Source: RGIG3002 sp045546775
GTDB lineage: Bacteria; Bacillota; Clostridia; Lachnospirales; Lachnospiraceae
Length of the DNA: 64,000 nucleotides
Direction: 5' to 3'
Assembly (NCBI GenBank): GCA_045546775.1
Contig: JAZQDM010000100.1
Coordinates: forward strand, 1 to 64,000
Shown here: positions 15,758 to 24,301 of the stretch, piece by piece
How the letters are laid out: each line of letters opens with the position of its first letter
Numbering within the stretch: the stretch's first letter is position 1
The notes under the pieces: generated by a model
What the model was told of the DNA's origin: nothing
Seen by the model: the letters and a program-made list of their open reading frames with translations, nothing else
Databases searched by the model: none
Made by a program: the position numbers and the translations under genes

Positions 15758-17119
15758 TCACTCCTCTAAACCATTCACATAATCTTTAAAAATCTTTCCG
15801 CGCACTTCGTAGTTCGGGAACATTCCCCAACTTGCGCACGCCGGAGAGAGCAAAACCGCTTCTCCCGGTTTCGCTGTTTCTACACATATTTGTATCGCTT
15901 CTTCAAACGTATCCGCAAAACAATAATCCGTAAAACCATGTTCTTTTGCGCATGCTGCAATCTTTTCTCTCGTCTGTCCAATCAGAACCAGTTTCTTTAC
16001 TTTGCCGTCAAAGCTTTCTATCCATTCGTCATACTCGCTCTCTTTATCATAACCGCCACCAATTAAAACGGTCTGCTTTGACATGGCTTTAATGCCCTGT
16101 ATGGCTGCATCCGGATTGGTTCCTTTGGAATCGTTATAATAATCCACACCGTTCTTTGTGGCCACAAATTCAATGCGGTGTTCCACTGCTTTGAACGTAC
16201 GAATAACATTTAATATAGTAGACATAGGTACACCTGCACTTGTGCATATACCGATTGCCGCCATCACATTTTCCACATTGCACATACCCACAAGATTCAT
16301 ATCATGTATATTCATCAGCCGGGTCGTTTCCCCGTCTTTTGCCATATAAATGTCTTCCCCATCCAAATAAAGACCATTGGAAAGCTTTTGGGAAGAAGAA
16401 AAATAAATCACTTCTGCCGGACATTGCTCTCCAAATTTTCTTGTATATTCGTTGTCGTAATTGAGAATACAAGACTCTTTTTTTGTCTGGTTTTTGGCAA
16501 TCTTTTGTTTTTCCGCCACATAGTTTTCCATCGTATGATGACGGTTCAAATGATCCGGTGTAATATTCAAAATCGCGGAAACAAGTGGTTTGAAACTTTC
16601 AATTGTCTCCAACTGAAAACTACTGATTTCTCCCACTGTCACAGAATCTTTTGTCGTCTTATCTGCTTCCGTCGTATAAGGATTTCCGATATTTCCCACT
16701 ACAAACACTTTTTCTGTATGGGCTTTCATAATCTCACCCACAAGTGTTGTCGTTGTAGTCTTACCATTCGTTCCGGTAATCGCGATAACGCTTCCTTTTT
16801 CCGCAAAAAAGCCTAATTCAATTTCACCCCAAATCGGAATGTTTCTCTCTCGGAACCCCAAAACAAATGGGGTATCCGTAGGCACTCCCGGACTCAACAC
16901 GAGAAGTTCTACACACGCTTCCACCTCTTGCGGAAGATTATGTACATAAATTTCCACCTCGCATGTATCATCCAGTTTTGCTAAAATGTCTTCTTTTGTC
17001 ACTTTATCATTTTCATCAAACAAAATAGGAAACGCACCATGTGCCAATAACATTTTAACAGCAGCAATTCCGCTGACTCCGCTTCCTACTACAAGTACTT
17101 TTTTGTTCGTTAATTCCAT
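15758..17119 (-). CDS. murD: UDP-N-acetylmuramoyl-L-alanine:D-glutamate ligase
   Basis: A 453-residue cytoplasmic Mur ligase that adds D-Glu to UDP-MurNAc-L-Ala. Motifs: N-terminal Rossmann GSGVSGIAA, P-loop GTNGKTTTT, central TPDHLNRH and the C-terminal DSKGTNPDAA. Length is normal. It lies between mraY and ftsW with short gaps; its last codons provide the ribosome binding site of ftsW. Confidence 0.97.
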   Translation of the reverse strand: MELTNKKVLVVGSGVSGIAAVKMLLAHGAFPILFDENDKVTKEDILAKLDDTCEVEIYVHNLPQEVEACVELLVLSPGVPTDTPFVLGFRERNIPIWGEIELGFFAEKGSVIAITGTNGKTTTTTLVGEIMKAHTEKVFVVGNIGNPYTTEADKTTKDSVTVGEISSFQLETIESFKPLVSAILNITPDHLNRHHTMENYVAEKQKIAKNQTKKESCILNYDNEYTRKFGEQCPAEVIYFSSSQKLSNGLYLDGEDIYMAKDGETTRLMNIHDMNLVGMCNVENVMAAIGICTSAGVPMSTILNVIRTFKAVEHRIEFVATKNGVDYYNDSKGTNPDAAIQGIKAMSKQTVLIGGGYDKESEYDEWIESFDGKVKKLVLIGQTREKIAACAKEHGFTDYCFADTFEEAIQICVETAKPGEAVLLSPACASWGMFPNYEVRGKIFKDYVNGLEE

Positions 17120-17146
17120 TTTCCTTACACTCCATCTATTTCGTTT

Positions 17147-18112
17147 TTACATCGCCATGAGTGCTACCAGGCACAAGATTGCGGTCACAATAGAAAAACA
17201 TGCTACAATGCGTGTCTCCGACCAACCACACAATTCAAAATGATGATGCAACGGTGCCATTTTAAACAAACGCCTTCCGCCGCTTAATTTGAAATAAAGA
17301 ACCTGCATCGCTACCGAAAGTACTTCCACCACATAAATCAATCCGACAATAGCAAGGAACAGCGGCATTTGCATCATATAAGCACACGCAACAACAAATC
17401 CACCAAGTGCAAGCGATCCGGTATCTCCCATAAAGACACTTGCGGGATACACATTAAACAGCAAAAAGCCAAGCAAAGCACCGGCAACTGCACAGGTAAT
17501 CGGTTCGATACCACTCTGTGTCCCTACTGCAACTACCGAAAAAAACGTTGCAATGATAACAGTTACACTGCTTGCCAGACCGTCCAGACCATCTGTAAAA
17601 TTTGTGCCATTTACAGTACCGATTACAATAAAAAACAGAATCGGTACATTCCATGCTCCGAAATCCAGCATCATTCCTTTGCAAAATGGAACTTGCATTG
17701 CCAAATCCAAATGCAGATGATGCACGATATAATAATAAAATATGCCGGTAACGACAAACTGCCCTGCAAATTTTTGCAAAGGCCTAAGTCCCATGGACCG
17801 TTTCAAAACTACTTTTATATAATCATCCAAAAAACCTATAATACCAAAACCAAGTGTTAAAAACAAGACCGGTATGATTTTTGGATAATCTTTTATGTAC
17901 ATTAATGATGTAACAACTACGCTTAGTACAATGACAATTCCGCCCATAGTAGGCGTTCCTGTTTTTTTCAGATGTGACTTTGGGCCATCGTCCCTCACCG
18001 TCTGACCTGCTTTCAATTTTCTCAAAAAAGGAATCACTACAGGTGTTAAAAATACACTTACGGCAAAAGAAACAATAACCGGTATCGCAGGTATGGTTGA
18101 CTGAAAACGCAT
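17147..18112 (-). CDS. mraY: Phospho-MurNAc-pentapeptide transferase MraY
   Basis: A 321-residue polytopic membrane enzyme that makes lipid I from UDP-MurNAc-pentapeptide and undecaprenyl phosphate. It has about ten membrane helices and the family motifs GTPTMGG, GFLDDYIK (with catalytic aspartates), TDGLDGLA and the C-terminal APLHHHFELCGWSE. GGAGAGG precedes the ATG. Gene order with spoVD upstream and murD downstream matches Bacillus except that murE is missing from its usual place. Confidence 0.97.
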   Translation of the reverse strand: MRFQSTIPAIPVIVSFAVSVFLTPVVIPFLRKLKAGQTVRDDGPKSHLKKTGTPTMGGIVIVLSVVVTSLMYIKDYPKIIPVLFLTLGFGIIGFLDDYIKVVLKRSMGLRPLQKFAGQFVVTGIFYYYIVHHLHLDLAMQVPFCKGMMLDFGAWNVPILFFIVIGTVNGTNFTDGLDGLASSVTVIIATFFSVVAVGTQSGIEPITCAVAGALLGFLLFNVYPASVFMGDTGSLALGGFVVACAYMMQMPLFLAIVGLIYVVEVLSVAMQVLYFKLSGGRRLFKMAPLHHHFELCGWSETRIVACFSIVTAILCLVALMAM

Positions 18113-18159
18113 CCTCTCCTACCAAGTCCTTTCTGCACATAATAAAAAACGTAATTCTC

Positions 18160-19956
18160 TTAATTATAATCCATTCCTTCCAAATAGGGAAGAATATTTT
18201 CAAAAAGCTGCCGGATTACCGGCGCTGCAATTTGTCCGCCATAATACAAACCTTGCGGTTTGTTAATGATAACAAGGGCCGCCACTTCCGGATCCTGCGC
18301 CGGAGCAAACCCTAAAAACGAAGCAATATAATTTCCGGTTCCGCGCGGCAAAGTCTGACTTGTCGCTGTTTTCCCGGCAATGCGGAACCCTTCAATATAG
18401 GCATTTTTTCCGCCCCCGTTTTCCACAACCTGTTCCAGCATATACCGCATCGTCTCAGACGTTTCTTCGCTTACGACTCCACTTTTCTGCTCATAAGAAA
18501 AGGTACTCGTATTGCCGCCATCTGCCTCTGTCACTGCCACCCCAAAATGCGGCGTCACTCTTGTGCCGTCATTGACGATAGAGGAAGCTGTAGTCATAAG
18601 CTGCATAGGAGTAACCTGAAAGGACTGTCCGAAAGAAATAGTGGCAAGTTCTACCGCTCCGATGGCATCCTTTTTATGCATAATAGTTGCCGCTTCTCCC
18701 GGCAAATCAATGCCGGTTTTTCCTAACAGTCCGAACTTTTCAAAATAGTCATAGTAGGCTTGTGCACCAATCCGCATTCCGACCGTAACAAAAACCGGAT
18801 TACAGGAATTCATTGTGCCGTCCACAAACGTTTCCGCACCGTGTCCACCTACTTTGTGGCATCGTATTTTTCTATCCTCTACTACAATATAGCCGGGACA
18901 ACTGAACGTGTCATGAACGGTAACAACACCTTCTTCCAAGCCTGCCGCTGCCGTAATAATTTTGAAGGTGGAACCGGGCTCATAGGTATCGTTGATTGCC
19001 CCGTTTCTCCACATCCGGTTCAATCGGTCCTGGTATTCTTCGTCCGTCAATTCTTCCTGTGCGGCCGCTACTTTTTCGGTTTTCGTGACCATTTCGCCAT
19101 TTTCTTCCACCGTTGTTTTTATCTCTTTATACAAATAAGGGTCGGTAAGCGTGTACGGGTGATTTAAATCAAACTCCGGCACATTCACCATTGCCAACAC
19201 TTCTCCGGTCTTTACCTGCATGACAATAATGCTTACTCCGGTAGCCTGTTTTGTCTCCATGACTTGTTTTGCAAGCTGCGTGGCATACATTTGTATATTT
19301 ATGTCCATACTGATTTGCAAGTCTTTTCCGCTAACCGGCTCAATTCGACCTTCACCGCCTTCTTTTAGCTCCACACCTTTTGCGTCTGTCAACGTCAAAA
19401 TGGTGCCATCCGTTCCTTGCAAATATGCATCGTATATTACTTCCAAACCGATAATTCCTTGGTTGTCACTTCCGGTAAATCCGAGTACTTTGGAGGCAAG
19501 TTCCCCGTAAGGATAATATCTTTTATAGTCCTCGTCTACCTTTACCCCTGCCAAATCATAGGCACGTATCCGGTCTCCGGTTTCTTTATCAACATTGCTT
19601 TTTATGCGTTCAATGGACGTATATTTCTCCACACGTTCCCGGACTTTTTGTTCATCTAACAACAATTCTTTGCTCAAAACTTCCACTACTTTATCCGGGT
19701 CTGTAATCTGGCTGTGAATAACCGAAACGGTACATACCGTTTTGTTATCTGCCAAAACAACACCGTTGCGGTCAAGTATCCGGCCTCTTGCCGCCTTAAT
19801 GCTTCTTTCCCTCTCATGCAACTGCTCCGCTTTTTCCGTATAATATTCCGCTTGACCGATCATCAAAAAAATGAGTCTGCCAAACAAGCCGAGAAACATC
19901 GCAACACATAAAAAGAAAGTAACGACTATTTTTTTTCTGTGAAATGTCTTGTACAT
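18160..19956 (-). CDS. spoVD: Class B penicillin-binding protein, SpoVD-like
   Basis: A 598-residue transpeptidase. A short head and a membrane helix (about 10-30) lead into a PBP dimerisation domain and a transpeptidase domain with GSTFKI (SxxK) and SCNPV (SxN). The third motif reads KTATSQT rather than KTGT, a replacement of the glycine. No PASTA domains follow. It is the second of two class B enzymes in the cluster, the position of spoVD in Bacillus, so a cortex role is likely but rests on synteny. ATG 19956 is behind GAGGAG; an upstream in-frame TTG would overlap that site. Confidence 0.85.
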   Translation of the reverse strand: MYKTFHRKKIVVTFFLCVAMFLGLFGRLIFLMIGQAEYYTEKAEQLHERERSIKAARGRILDRNGVVLADNKTVCTVSVIHSQITDPDKVVEVLSKELLLDEQKVRERVEKYTSIERIKSNVDKETGDRIRAYDLAGVKVDEDYKRYYPYGELASKVLGFTGSDNQGIIGLEVIYDAYLQGTDGTILTLTDAKGVELKEGGEGRIEPVSGKDLQISMDINIQMYATQLAKQVMETKQATGVSIIVMQVKTGEVLAMVNVPEFDLNHPYTLTDPYLYKEIKTTVEENGEMVTKTEKVAAAQEELTDEEYQDRLNRMWRNGAINDTYEPGSTFKIITAAAGLEEGVVTVHDTFSCPGYIVVEDRKIRCHKVGGHGAETFVDGTMNSCNPVFVTVGMRIGAQAYYDYFEKFGLLGKTGIDLPGEAATIMHKKDAIGAVELATISFGQSFQVTPMQLMTTASSIVNDGTRVTPHFGVAVTEADGGNTSTFSYEQKSGVVSEETSETMRYMLEQVVENGGGKNAYIEGFRIAGKTATSQTLPRGTGNYIASFLGFAPAQDPEVAALVIINKPQGLYYGGQIAAPVIRQLFENILPYLEGMDYN

Positions 19957-20006
19957 AATACTCCTCAAAAAAGGTATTAGTACATTTTATTGCTTCACCC
20001 TTTCGC

Positions 20007-22187
20007 TTATTCATCCAACAGCGAACCGCCGCCGATTTTCGCTCCGGTGTCCGGATCCACAAATTCGCCCGTATCCGGATCTACCGCATAGCCGGTTGCC
20101 GGATCGATAGGAAAGGTTGTCCAAATGCGCTCAATTGTCTCTTCTTCTGTAGTGCCTTCTTCCGTAGTACCCTCTTCCGTAGTTTCTTCTTCCGTAGTTT
20201 CTTCGGTGCTATCTTCCTCCGGAGTAGAATACTGCATTGTTATGGCAAGTTGACGCTCTTCCAGTTCTTTTTTTTCTTCCTCGGAAAGTTCTTCTGTCAT
20301 AAAAATATTCAAGTAAGGTAACACTTCTGTCAAAATATCCCGTGTCAATACAGTGGCATATCTTGCACTGTCCTGATATTGCACATTGGGGCGGTCTACT
20401 ACTACATAAATTGCAATCTGCGGGTCATCTGCCGGCGCATAGCCGATAAACGATACAATAAACTCGCCATTACCACGTGGCAAAGTCTCCGCTGTTCCGG
20501 TCTTGCCTCCGATAGCATAACCGGCCGGTCTTGCTGTTTTACCGGTACCATCTGTTACTACCGCATTGCAATATTCAATGATTTTTTCGCTGGTAGAAGC
20601 AGAAACCGTCTGTTTTAATACACGCGGCTCAATGTTTTCTACCGTCGCTCCGGTAGGACTCAAAATCTGGCTTACCATATGCGGCTCGTAATAATATCCA
20701 CCATTAATCAACGAACAAAATCCGGTAATTACCTGAATCATAGACGCGTTAAACGACTGTCCAAAGGAATTTGTCGCAAGCTCCGTAGGTCCAAGCTGAT
20801 TTTCACTATAAATAAGGCCTACCGTTCTGGCCTCTCCGGCTAAATCAATGTTAGTCTTTAAGCCAAATCCAAATACGTTTTGGAATTTTGCAAAATCTTT
20901 GGCACCGATTGCCTGTGACATATGCATCATACCTACGTTACAAGAAAGCGCGATACAGTCTTTTACCGAAACAACACCTTCTCCGCCATAGCTGTAACTG
21001 TGACATTTGATATAACGATCTGCAACAGTAAGCCCTCCGTCGCAGTTATACACTTCGTTGCCGGTAAGAGCCCCTGTTTCAAGACCGGTTGCAACTGTGA
21101 ACGGTTTTACAGTCGAACCCGGTTCAAACGTGTCGGAAATACAGAAATTTTTCCACAGTCCATTCAAACTCTCATAAGGTTTTTCTCCGGCTTCCAAAAG
21201 CGCCAGGTCTTCTTCGGAAAAATATGCCTTAATTTCTTCCTCCGTCATATATGTTTCCACATCTCTCGGTGTGTTCAAGTCATATGCCGGATAGTTTGCC
21301 ATAGCAAGAATTTCTCCGGTATCCACTTCCATAATAATACAAGCTGTATTATTGCTTCCGAGTCCGACTCTTGCCTCATTCATATGCGCTTCATTAAAAG
21401 CTTTCAAATGCTTTTCAACAATGCTCTGAATATTCACGTCAATCGTTGTTACAATAGTGTTTCCGTCTTGCGCCGCTTTTGTTGTTCTGGCAAATGTAGA
21501 ATCTTCTCCTACATAGCCGTACTCTCTACCCGGCGTTCCGTTTAACACATCATTATAATACTCTTCCAACCCATAGTTTCCTACGTTGTCATTGCTTGTA
21601 AAACCAATCACATCACAGGCAAGTGTTCCATTGGGATAACTTCTCTTGTATTCCTCTTCAAACCAGACTCCGACAATATGTTTCCCTTGTTCCGCATCTT
21701 CCTGCAGCGCAACAAAATCACTGATTTCCGAATAGGACAGTCTCTTTGCCCATATTTTGTATGCGGAAGACGGATTGTTGTTAATATAGTTTCTCAGTTC
21801 TGTTTCATCGATATCGAAATGCGTCACCAATGCATTCACTGTTGGTTCCAGCGCTTCTTCGTCCTGCAACATAAGCTGTGTATCAAGAACTACGTTATAC
21901 ACTTTTTCACTGACTGCAAGAGGTGTGCCGGTAGCATCTACAATATCGCCTCTCTTAAACGGCAAAGTAGTACTGTCATATTTTTGTTGTGACAGCACTT
22001 GCTTTTTATAATTATCACCATCTTCTTTTGTAATTGCATAAAGCCGATAGCTTAAACCGGCGAAAGCCAGTAGTATCAGTCCAAACAGTACTACCAGCTT
22101 CTTTTGCATCGTAATTGTAAATCTATTCTTTTTTCTTCGTGTTGTGTTTGTTGTATTTCTTTGGCTATTTCTGTTATTTCTCTGCAC
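20007..22187 (-). CDS. pbpB: Class B penicillin-binding protein, PbpB/FtsI-like
   Basis: A 726-residue transpeptidase, presumably the septal enzyme. A basic head precedes one membrane helix (about 29-48), then comes the dimerisation domain and the transpeptidase domain with GSTVKP, SCNVGM and GGKTGTAET. After about residue 635 it carries a Glu-rich tail with repeated TTEE(E/G) units and two VDPDTG-type repeats; no PASTA domain is recognisable. The start is a GTG after AAAGGG. It lies between ftsL and the SpoVD-like gene, as pbpB does in Bacillus. Confidence 0.9.
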   Translation of the reverse strand: MQRNNRNSQRNTTNTTRRKKNRFTITMQKKLVVLFGLILLAFAGLSYRLYAITKEDGDNYKKQVLSQQKYDSTTLPFKRGDIVDATGTPLAVSEKVYNVVLDTQLMLQDEEALEPTVNALVTHFDIDETELRNYINNNPSSAYKIWAKRLSYSEISDFVALQEDAEQGKHIVGVWFEEEYKRSYPNGTLACDVIGFTSNDNVGNYGLEEYYNDVLNGTPGREYGYVGEDSTFARTTKAAQDGNTIVTTIDVNIQSIVEKHLKAFNEAHMNEARVGLGSNNTACIIMEVDTGEILAMANYPAYDLNTPRDVETYMTEEEIKAYFSEEDLALLEAGEKPYESLNGLWKNFCISDTFEPGSTVKPFTVATGLETGALTGNEVYNCDGGLTVADRYIKCHSYSYGGEGVVSVKDCIALSCNVGMMHMSQAIGAKDFAKFQNVFGFGLKTNIDLAGEARTVGLIYSENQLGPTELATNSFGQSFNASMIQVITGFCSLINGGYYYEPHMVSQILSPTGATVENIEPRVLKQTVSASTSEKIIEYCNAVVTDGTGKTARPAGYAIGGKTGTAETLPRGNGEFIVSFIGYAPADDPQIAIYVVVDRPNVQYQDSARYATVLTRDILTEVLPYLNIFMTEELSEEEKKELEERQLAITMQYSTPEEDSTEETTEEETTEEGTTEEGTTEEETIERIWTTFPIDPATGYAVDPDTGEFVDPDTGAKIGGGSLLDE

Positions 22188-22219
22188 TTTACAGCCCTTT
22201 CCTTTCCGGCGTAATCACC

Positions 22220-22714
22220 TTATTGCGGAATATCGGAGAATTGTCTTACGTAATCACTTCCGTCTACCGAATAACTGATAATTTGTCCTTCTTCTGCATA
22301 GTGCATACCAAGCTCGCCGATTGCAATCCGTTTGATTTCTTCAATATCAATGCTGCTTGTGATTCGGCTGTATGCTTCATCATTTGCCAATTTCAAATCA
22401 TTTAACTGACTTTCCATTTGTGAAATATGTTCTACTGTATTTGTAATTTCTGCCTGAATCTGAATGTAACCAACCAATGTAATCCCCATAATAATAAGGG
22501 CAGATGCAAGAAACAAAACATACGGAAAGTTCATATGAAATGCTCTTTCTCTGTTCTTTCTTGTAGTGTGGCTTACTTTCTTGCGCGGCGGTTCCTGAAG
22601 CTCCCGCTGCACATCCAATCTGCGCACTGCATTCCCGTGTATGTATTCTGTTCTACCATACGTATGTGTTCGTCTGTCAGCGTAAGTTCGCGTCGACGTC
22701 CTACTTCTCTCCAT
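22220..22714 (-). CDS. ftsL: FtsL-type cell division protein
   Basis: A 164-residue bitopic membrane protein. A long basic, Arg-rich cytoplasmic part (1-75) precedes a single membrane helix (about 78-97), and a short coiled coil with leucine heptads (EHISQMESQLNDLKL) follows. Sequence identity in FtsL is always low; the call depends on this architecture and on its place between rsmH and pbpB. ATG 22714 is taken as the start, 12 bases after GAGAGG; an upstream in-frame TTG directly abuts that site. The N-terminal part is longer than in Bacillus FtsL. Confidence 0.75.
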   Translation of the reverse strand: MERSRTSTRTYADRRTHTYGRTEYIHGNAVRRLDVQRELQEPPRKKVSHTTRKNRERAFHMNFPYVLFLASALIIMGITLVGYIQIQAEITNTVEHISQMESQLNDLKLANDEAYSRITSSIDIEEIKRIAIGELGMHYAEEGQIISYSVDGSDYVRQFSDIPQ

Positions 22715-22735
22715 AATGGCGTTCAACCTCTCTAA

Positions 22736-23671
22736 CTATATTTTTTCAAAAACCCTGAGCTTTGCGCTCTTTGACCTTTTGTTATATTCTAATTCTTCCT
22801 CTCCCGGTAAAATCGGTTTCCTTGTAACGACTTTTCCTTTGGAAACTTTTCCGCATACGCAAACCGGAAATTCCGGCGGACATGTGCACGGATTTTCCTG
22901 CTTTTTAAAAGCAGATTTGACGATTCTGTCTTCCAACGAGTGAAAGGTGATAATGCAAAGTCTTCCTCCCGGATTCAGCATATCAATCATATCATCAAGA
23001 GAATCTCTCAAAACATCCAACTCATGGTTGCATTCTATACGGATTGCCTGAAATGTCCTTTTGGACGGATGCCCCGTCTTCTCCCGCATTTTAGCCGGAA
23101 TGGCGGCTTTGATAATGTCGTTTAACTCACCGGTTGTTTCAATGGGCTTGTCCTGTCTGTATCTGACAATATGTTTCGCAATGTTCTTTGCAAACTTATC
23201 CTCTCCATAATCGCGAATAATGCGGAATAACTCCATTTCCGAATATTCATTGACAATATTTTTAGCAGATAAGCCGGCTCTCCTATCCATTCGCATATCC
23301 AGGTCCGTATCATATTTATAAGAAAAACCTCTCTCGACTGTGTCGAGTTGATACGATGACACTCCAAGATCCAGTACGATTCCGTCTACTTTTTCGACGC
23401 CCTTGTCCAAAAGTGCCTCTCTTGCATTGCAATAGTTACTTCGAATAATCGTAACTTTATCTTCAAATTCCTTTAAACGCTCCGTTGCTGCCGCAATTGC
23501 CGCATCATCCTGGTCGATGCCGAAAAATCTGCCGTTTTTTGAAAGCTTTTTGCATACTTCATAAGCATGTCCGCCTCCGCCAAGCGTACCGTCCATATAA
23601 ATGCCGTCCGGTTTTACATTCAGATTTTCAATTGTCTCATTAAGCAAAACGGATATATGTTTAAATTCCAT
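22736..23671 (-). CDS. rsmH: 16S rRNA (cytosine(1402)-N4)-methyltransferase
   Basis: A 311-residue SAM-dependent enzyme that methylates C1402 of 16S rRNA in the P site. N-terminal DGTLGGGGHA is the SAM-binding motif, VDGIVLDLGVSS and the GGRLCIITFHSLEDR segment complete the signature. A Cys-rich stretch near residue 275 (CTCPPEFPVCVC) is typical of Firmicutes members. It lies in its normal place directly after mraZ. Confidence 0.97.
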   Translation of the reverse strand: MEFKHISVLLNETIENLNVKPDGIYMDGTLGGGGHAYEVCKKLSKNGRFFGIDQDDAAIAAATERLKEFEDKVTIIRSNYCNAREALLDKGVEKVDGIVLDLGVSSYQLDTVERGFSYKYDTDLDMRMDRRAGLSAKNIVNEYSEMELFRIIRDYGEDKFAKNIAKHIVRYRQDKPIETTGELNDIIKAAIPAKMREKTGHPSKRTFQAIRIECNHELDVLRDSLDDMIDMLNPGGRLCIITFHSLEDRIVKSAFKKQENPCTCPPEFPVCVCGKVSKGKVVTRKPILPGEEELEYNKRSKSAKLRVFEKI

Positions 23672-23680
23672 GTATACTCC

Positions 23681-24112
23681 TTAAATGCCGAGTCCCAAAT
23701 CAGCCATGTGCTCTGCAATTTCTTCCATATCGTCAAAGGCAGCACTGTTTTCCCAAATCTCTTTGCTCCAAATTTCAATTCGGCTTGCTACGCCAACAAG
23801 CACAACGTCCTTCGTCAACTTCGCAAATTCCCGCAAAGAAGCCGGAACCAAAATTCTTCCCTGCTTGTCCACCTCCACGCCGGCAGCTCCTGCCAGGAAG
23901 AAACGTACAAACTGTCGTGCATCTTTATTTGTAAGTGGTAGTGATTTCAGTTTTTCTTCGAATACAGCCCATTCTTTGTTGTCGTACACAAACAAGCAGC
24001 CATCCAGTCCCTTCGTAACAACAAATTCATCGCCTAATGCTTCTCTGAATTTTGAAGGAACAATCAACCTGCCTTTCGCATCAATTGTATGATTGTATTC
24101 TCCCATAAACAT
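23681..24112 (-). CDS. mraZ: Transcriptional regulator MraZ
   Basis: A 143-residue protein made of two SpoVT/AbrB-like halves, each with the signature D.KGR.(I/L)VP: DAKGRLIVPSKFRE and DKQGRILVPASLRE. In other bacteria MraZ binds repeats in front of its own gene and represses the dcw cluster. Start at MFMGEYNH (24112), the family norm; an earlier in-frame GTG is possible. It heads the cluster, with a promoter and repeat array immediately upstream. Confidence 0.95.
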   Translation of the reverse strand: MFMGEYNHTIDAKGRLIVPSKFREALGDEFVVTKGLDGCLFVYDNKEWAVFEEKLKSLPLTNKDARQFVRFFLAGAAGVEVDKQGRILVPASLREFAKLTKDVVLVGVASRIEIWSKEIWENSAAFDDMEEIAEHMADLGLGI

Positions 24113-24145
24113 ATCAATCACCTACTTCACAAGTAGTGGGTGTGA

Positions 24146-24185
24146 TTCACCACTTTTTACCACTTCACACCACTTTTCACCACTT
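24146..24185 (-). promoter_or_regulatory. MraZ operator: four 10-bp tandem repeats
   Basis: The minus strand contains four head-to-tail copies of a 10-base unit AAGTGGTRNN (AAGTGGTGAA, AAGTGGTGTG, AAGTGGTAAA, AAGTGGTGAA). They begin just past the -10 hexamer of the mraZ promoter, around the expected transcription start. The phase of exactly one helical turn and the GTGG core agree with known MraZ binding sites, so autoregulation is very likely. Confidence 0.85.
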
Positions 24186-24193
24186 ATAAGGCA

Positions 24194-24222
24194 ATTCTAT
24201 ACTAAAAAACCCACTTTGACAA
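24194..24222 (-). promoter_or_regulatory. dcw cluster promoter
   Basis: Minus strand TTGTCA and TAGAAT hexamers separated by 17 bases lie directly in front of the MraZ repeats. The spacer carries one more GTGGG. This is the obvious promoter for mraZ and the following cluster. Confidence 0.7.
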
Positions 24223-24243
24223 GGGAAATCGTTAATTTTCCGT

Positions 24244-24278
24244 AAAAAAAAAGACCTTGCAAATTCCTCTGCAAAGCC
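24244..24278 (-). terminator. Terminator after lgt
   Basis: Minus strand nine-pair stem GGCTTTGCA / TGCAAGGTC (two G-T type pairs) with an eight-base loop, followed by about ten T. It starts about 25 bases after the lgt stop and separates lgt from the dcw promoter. Confidence 0.8.
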
Positions 24279-24301
24279 CATTTTTCGGCATTTCACAATA
24301 T

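Noticed and set aside
20120..20230. Short direct repeats at the end of pbpB
   Set aside because: They are in-frame TTEE codon repeats of a protein tail, not CRISPR or a mobile element.
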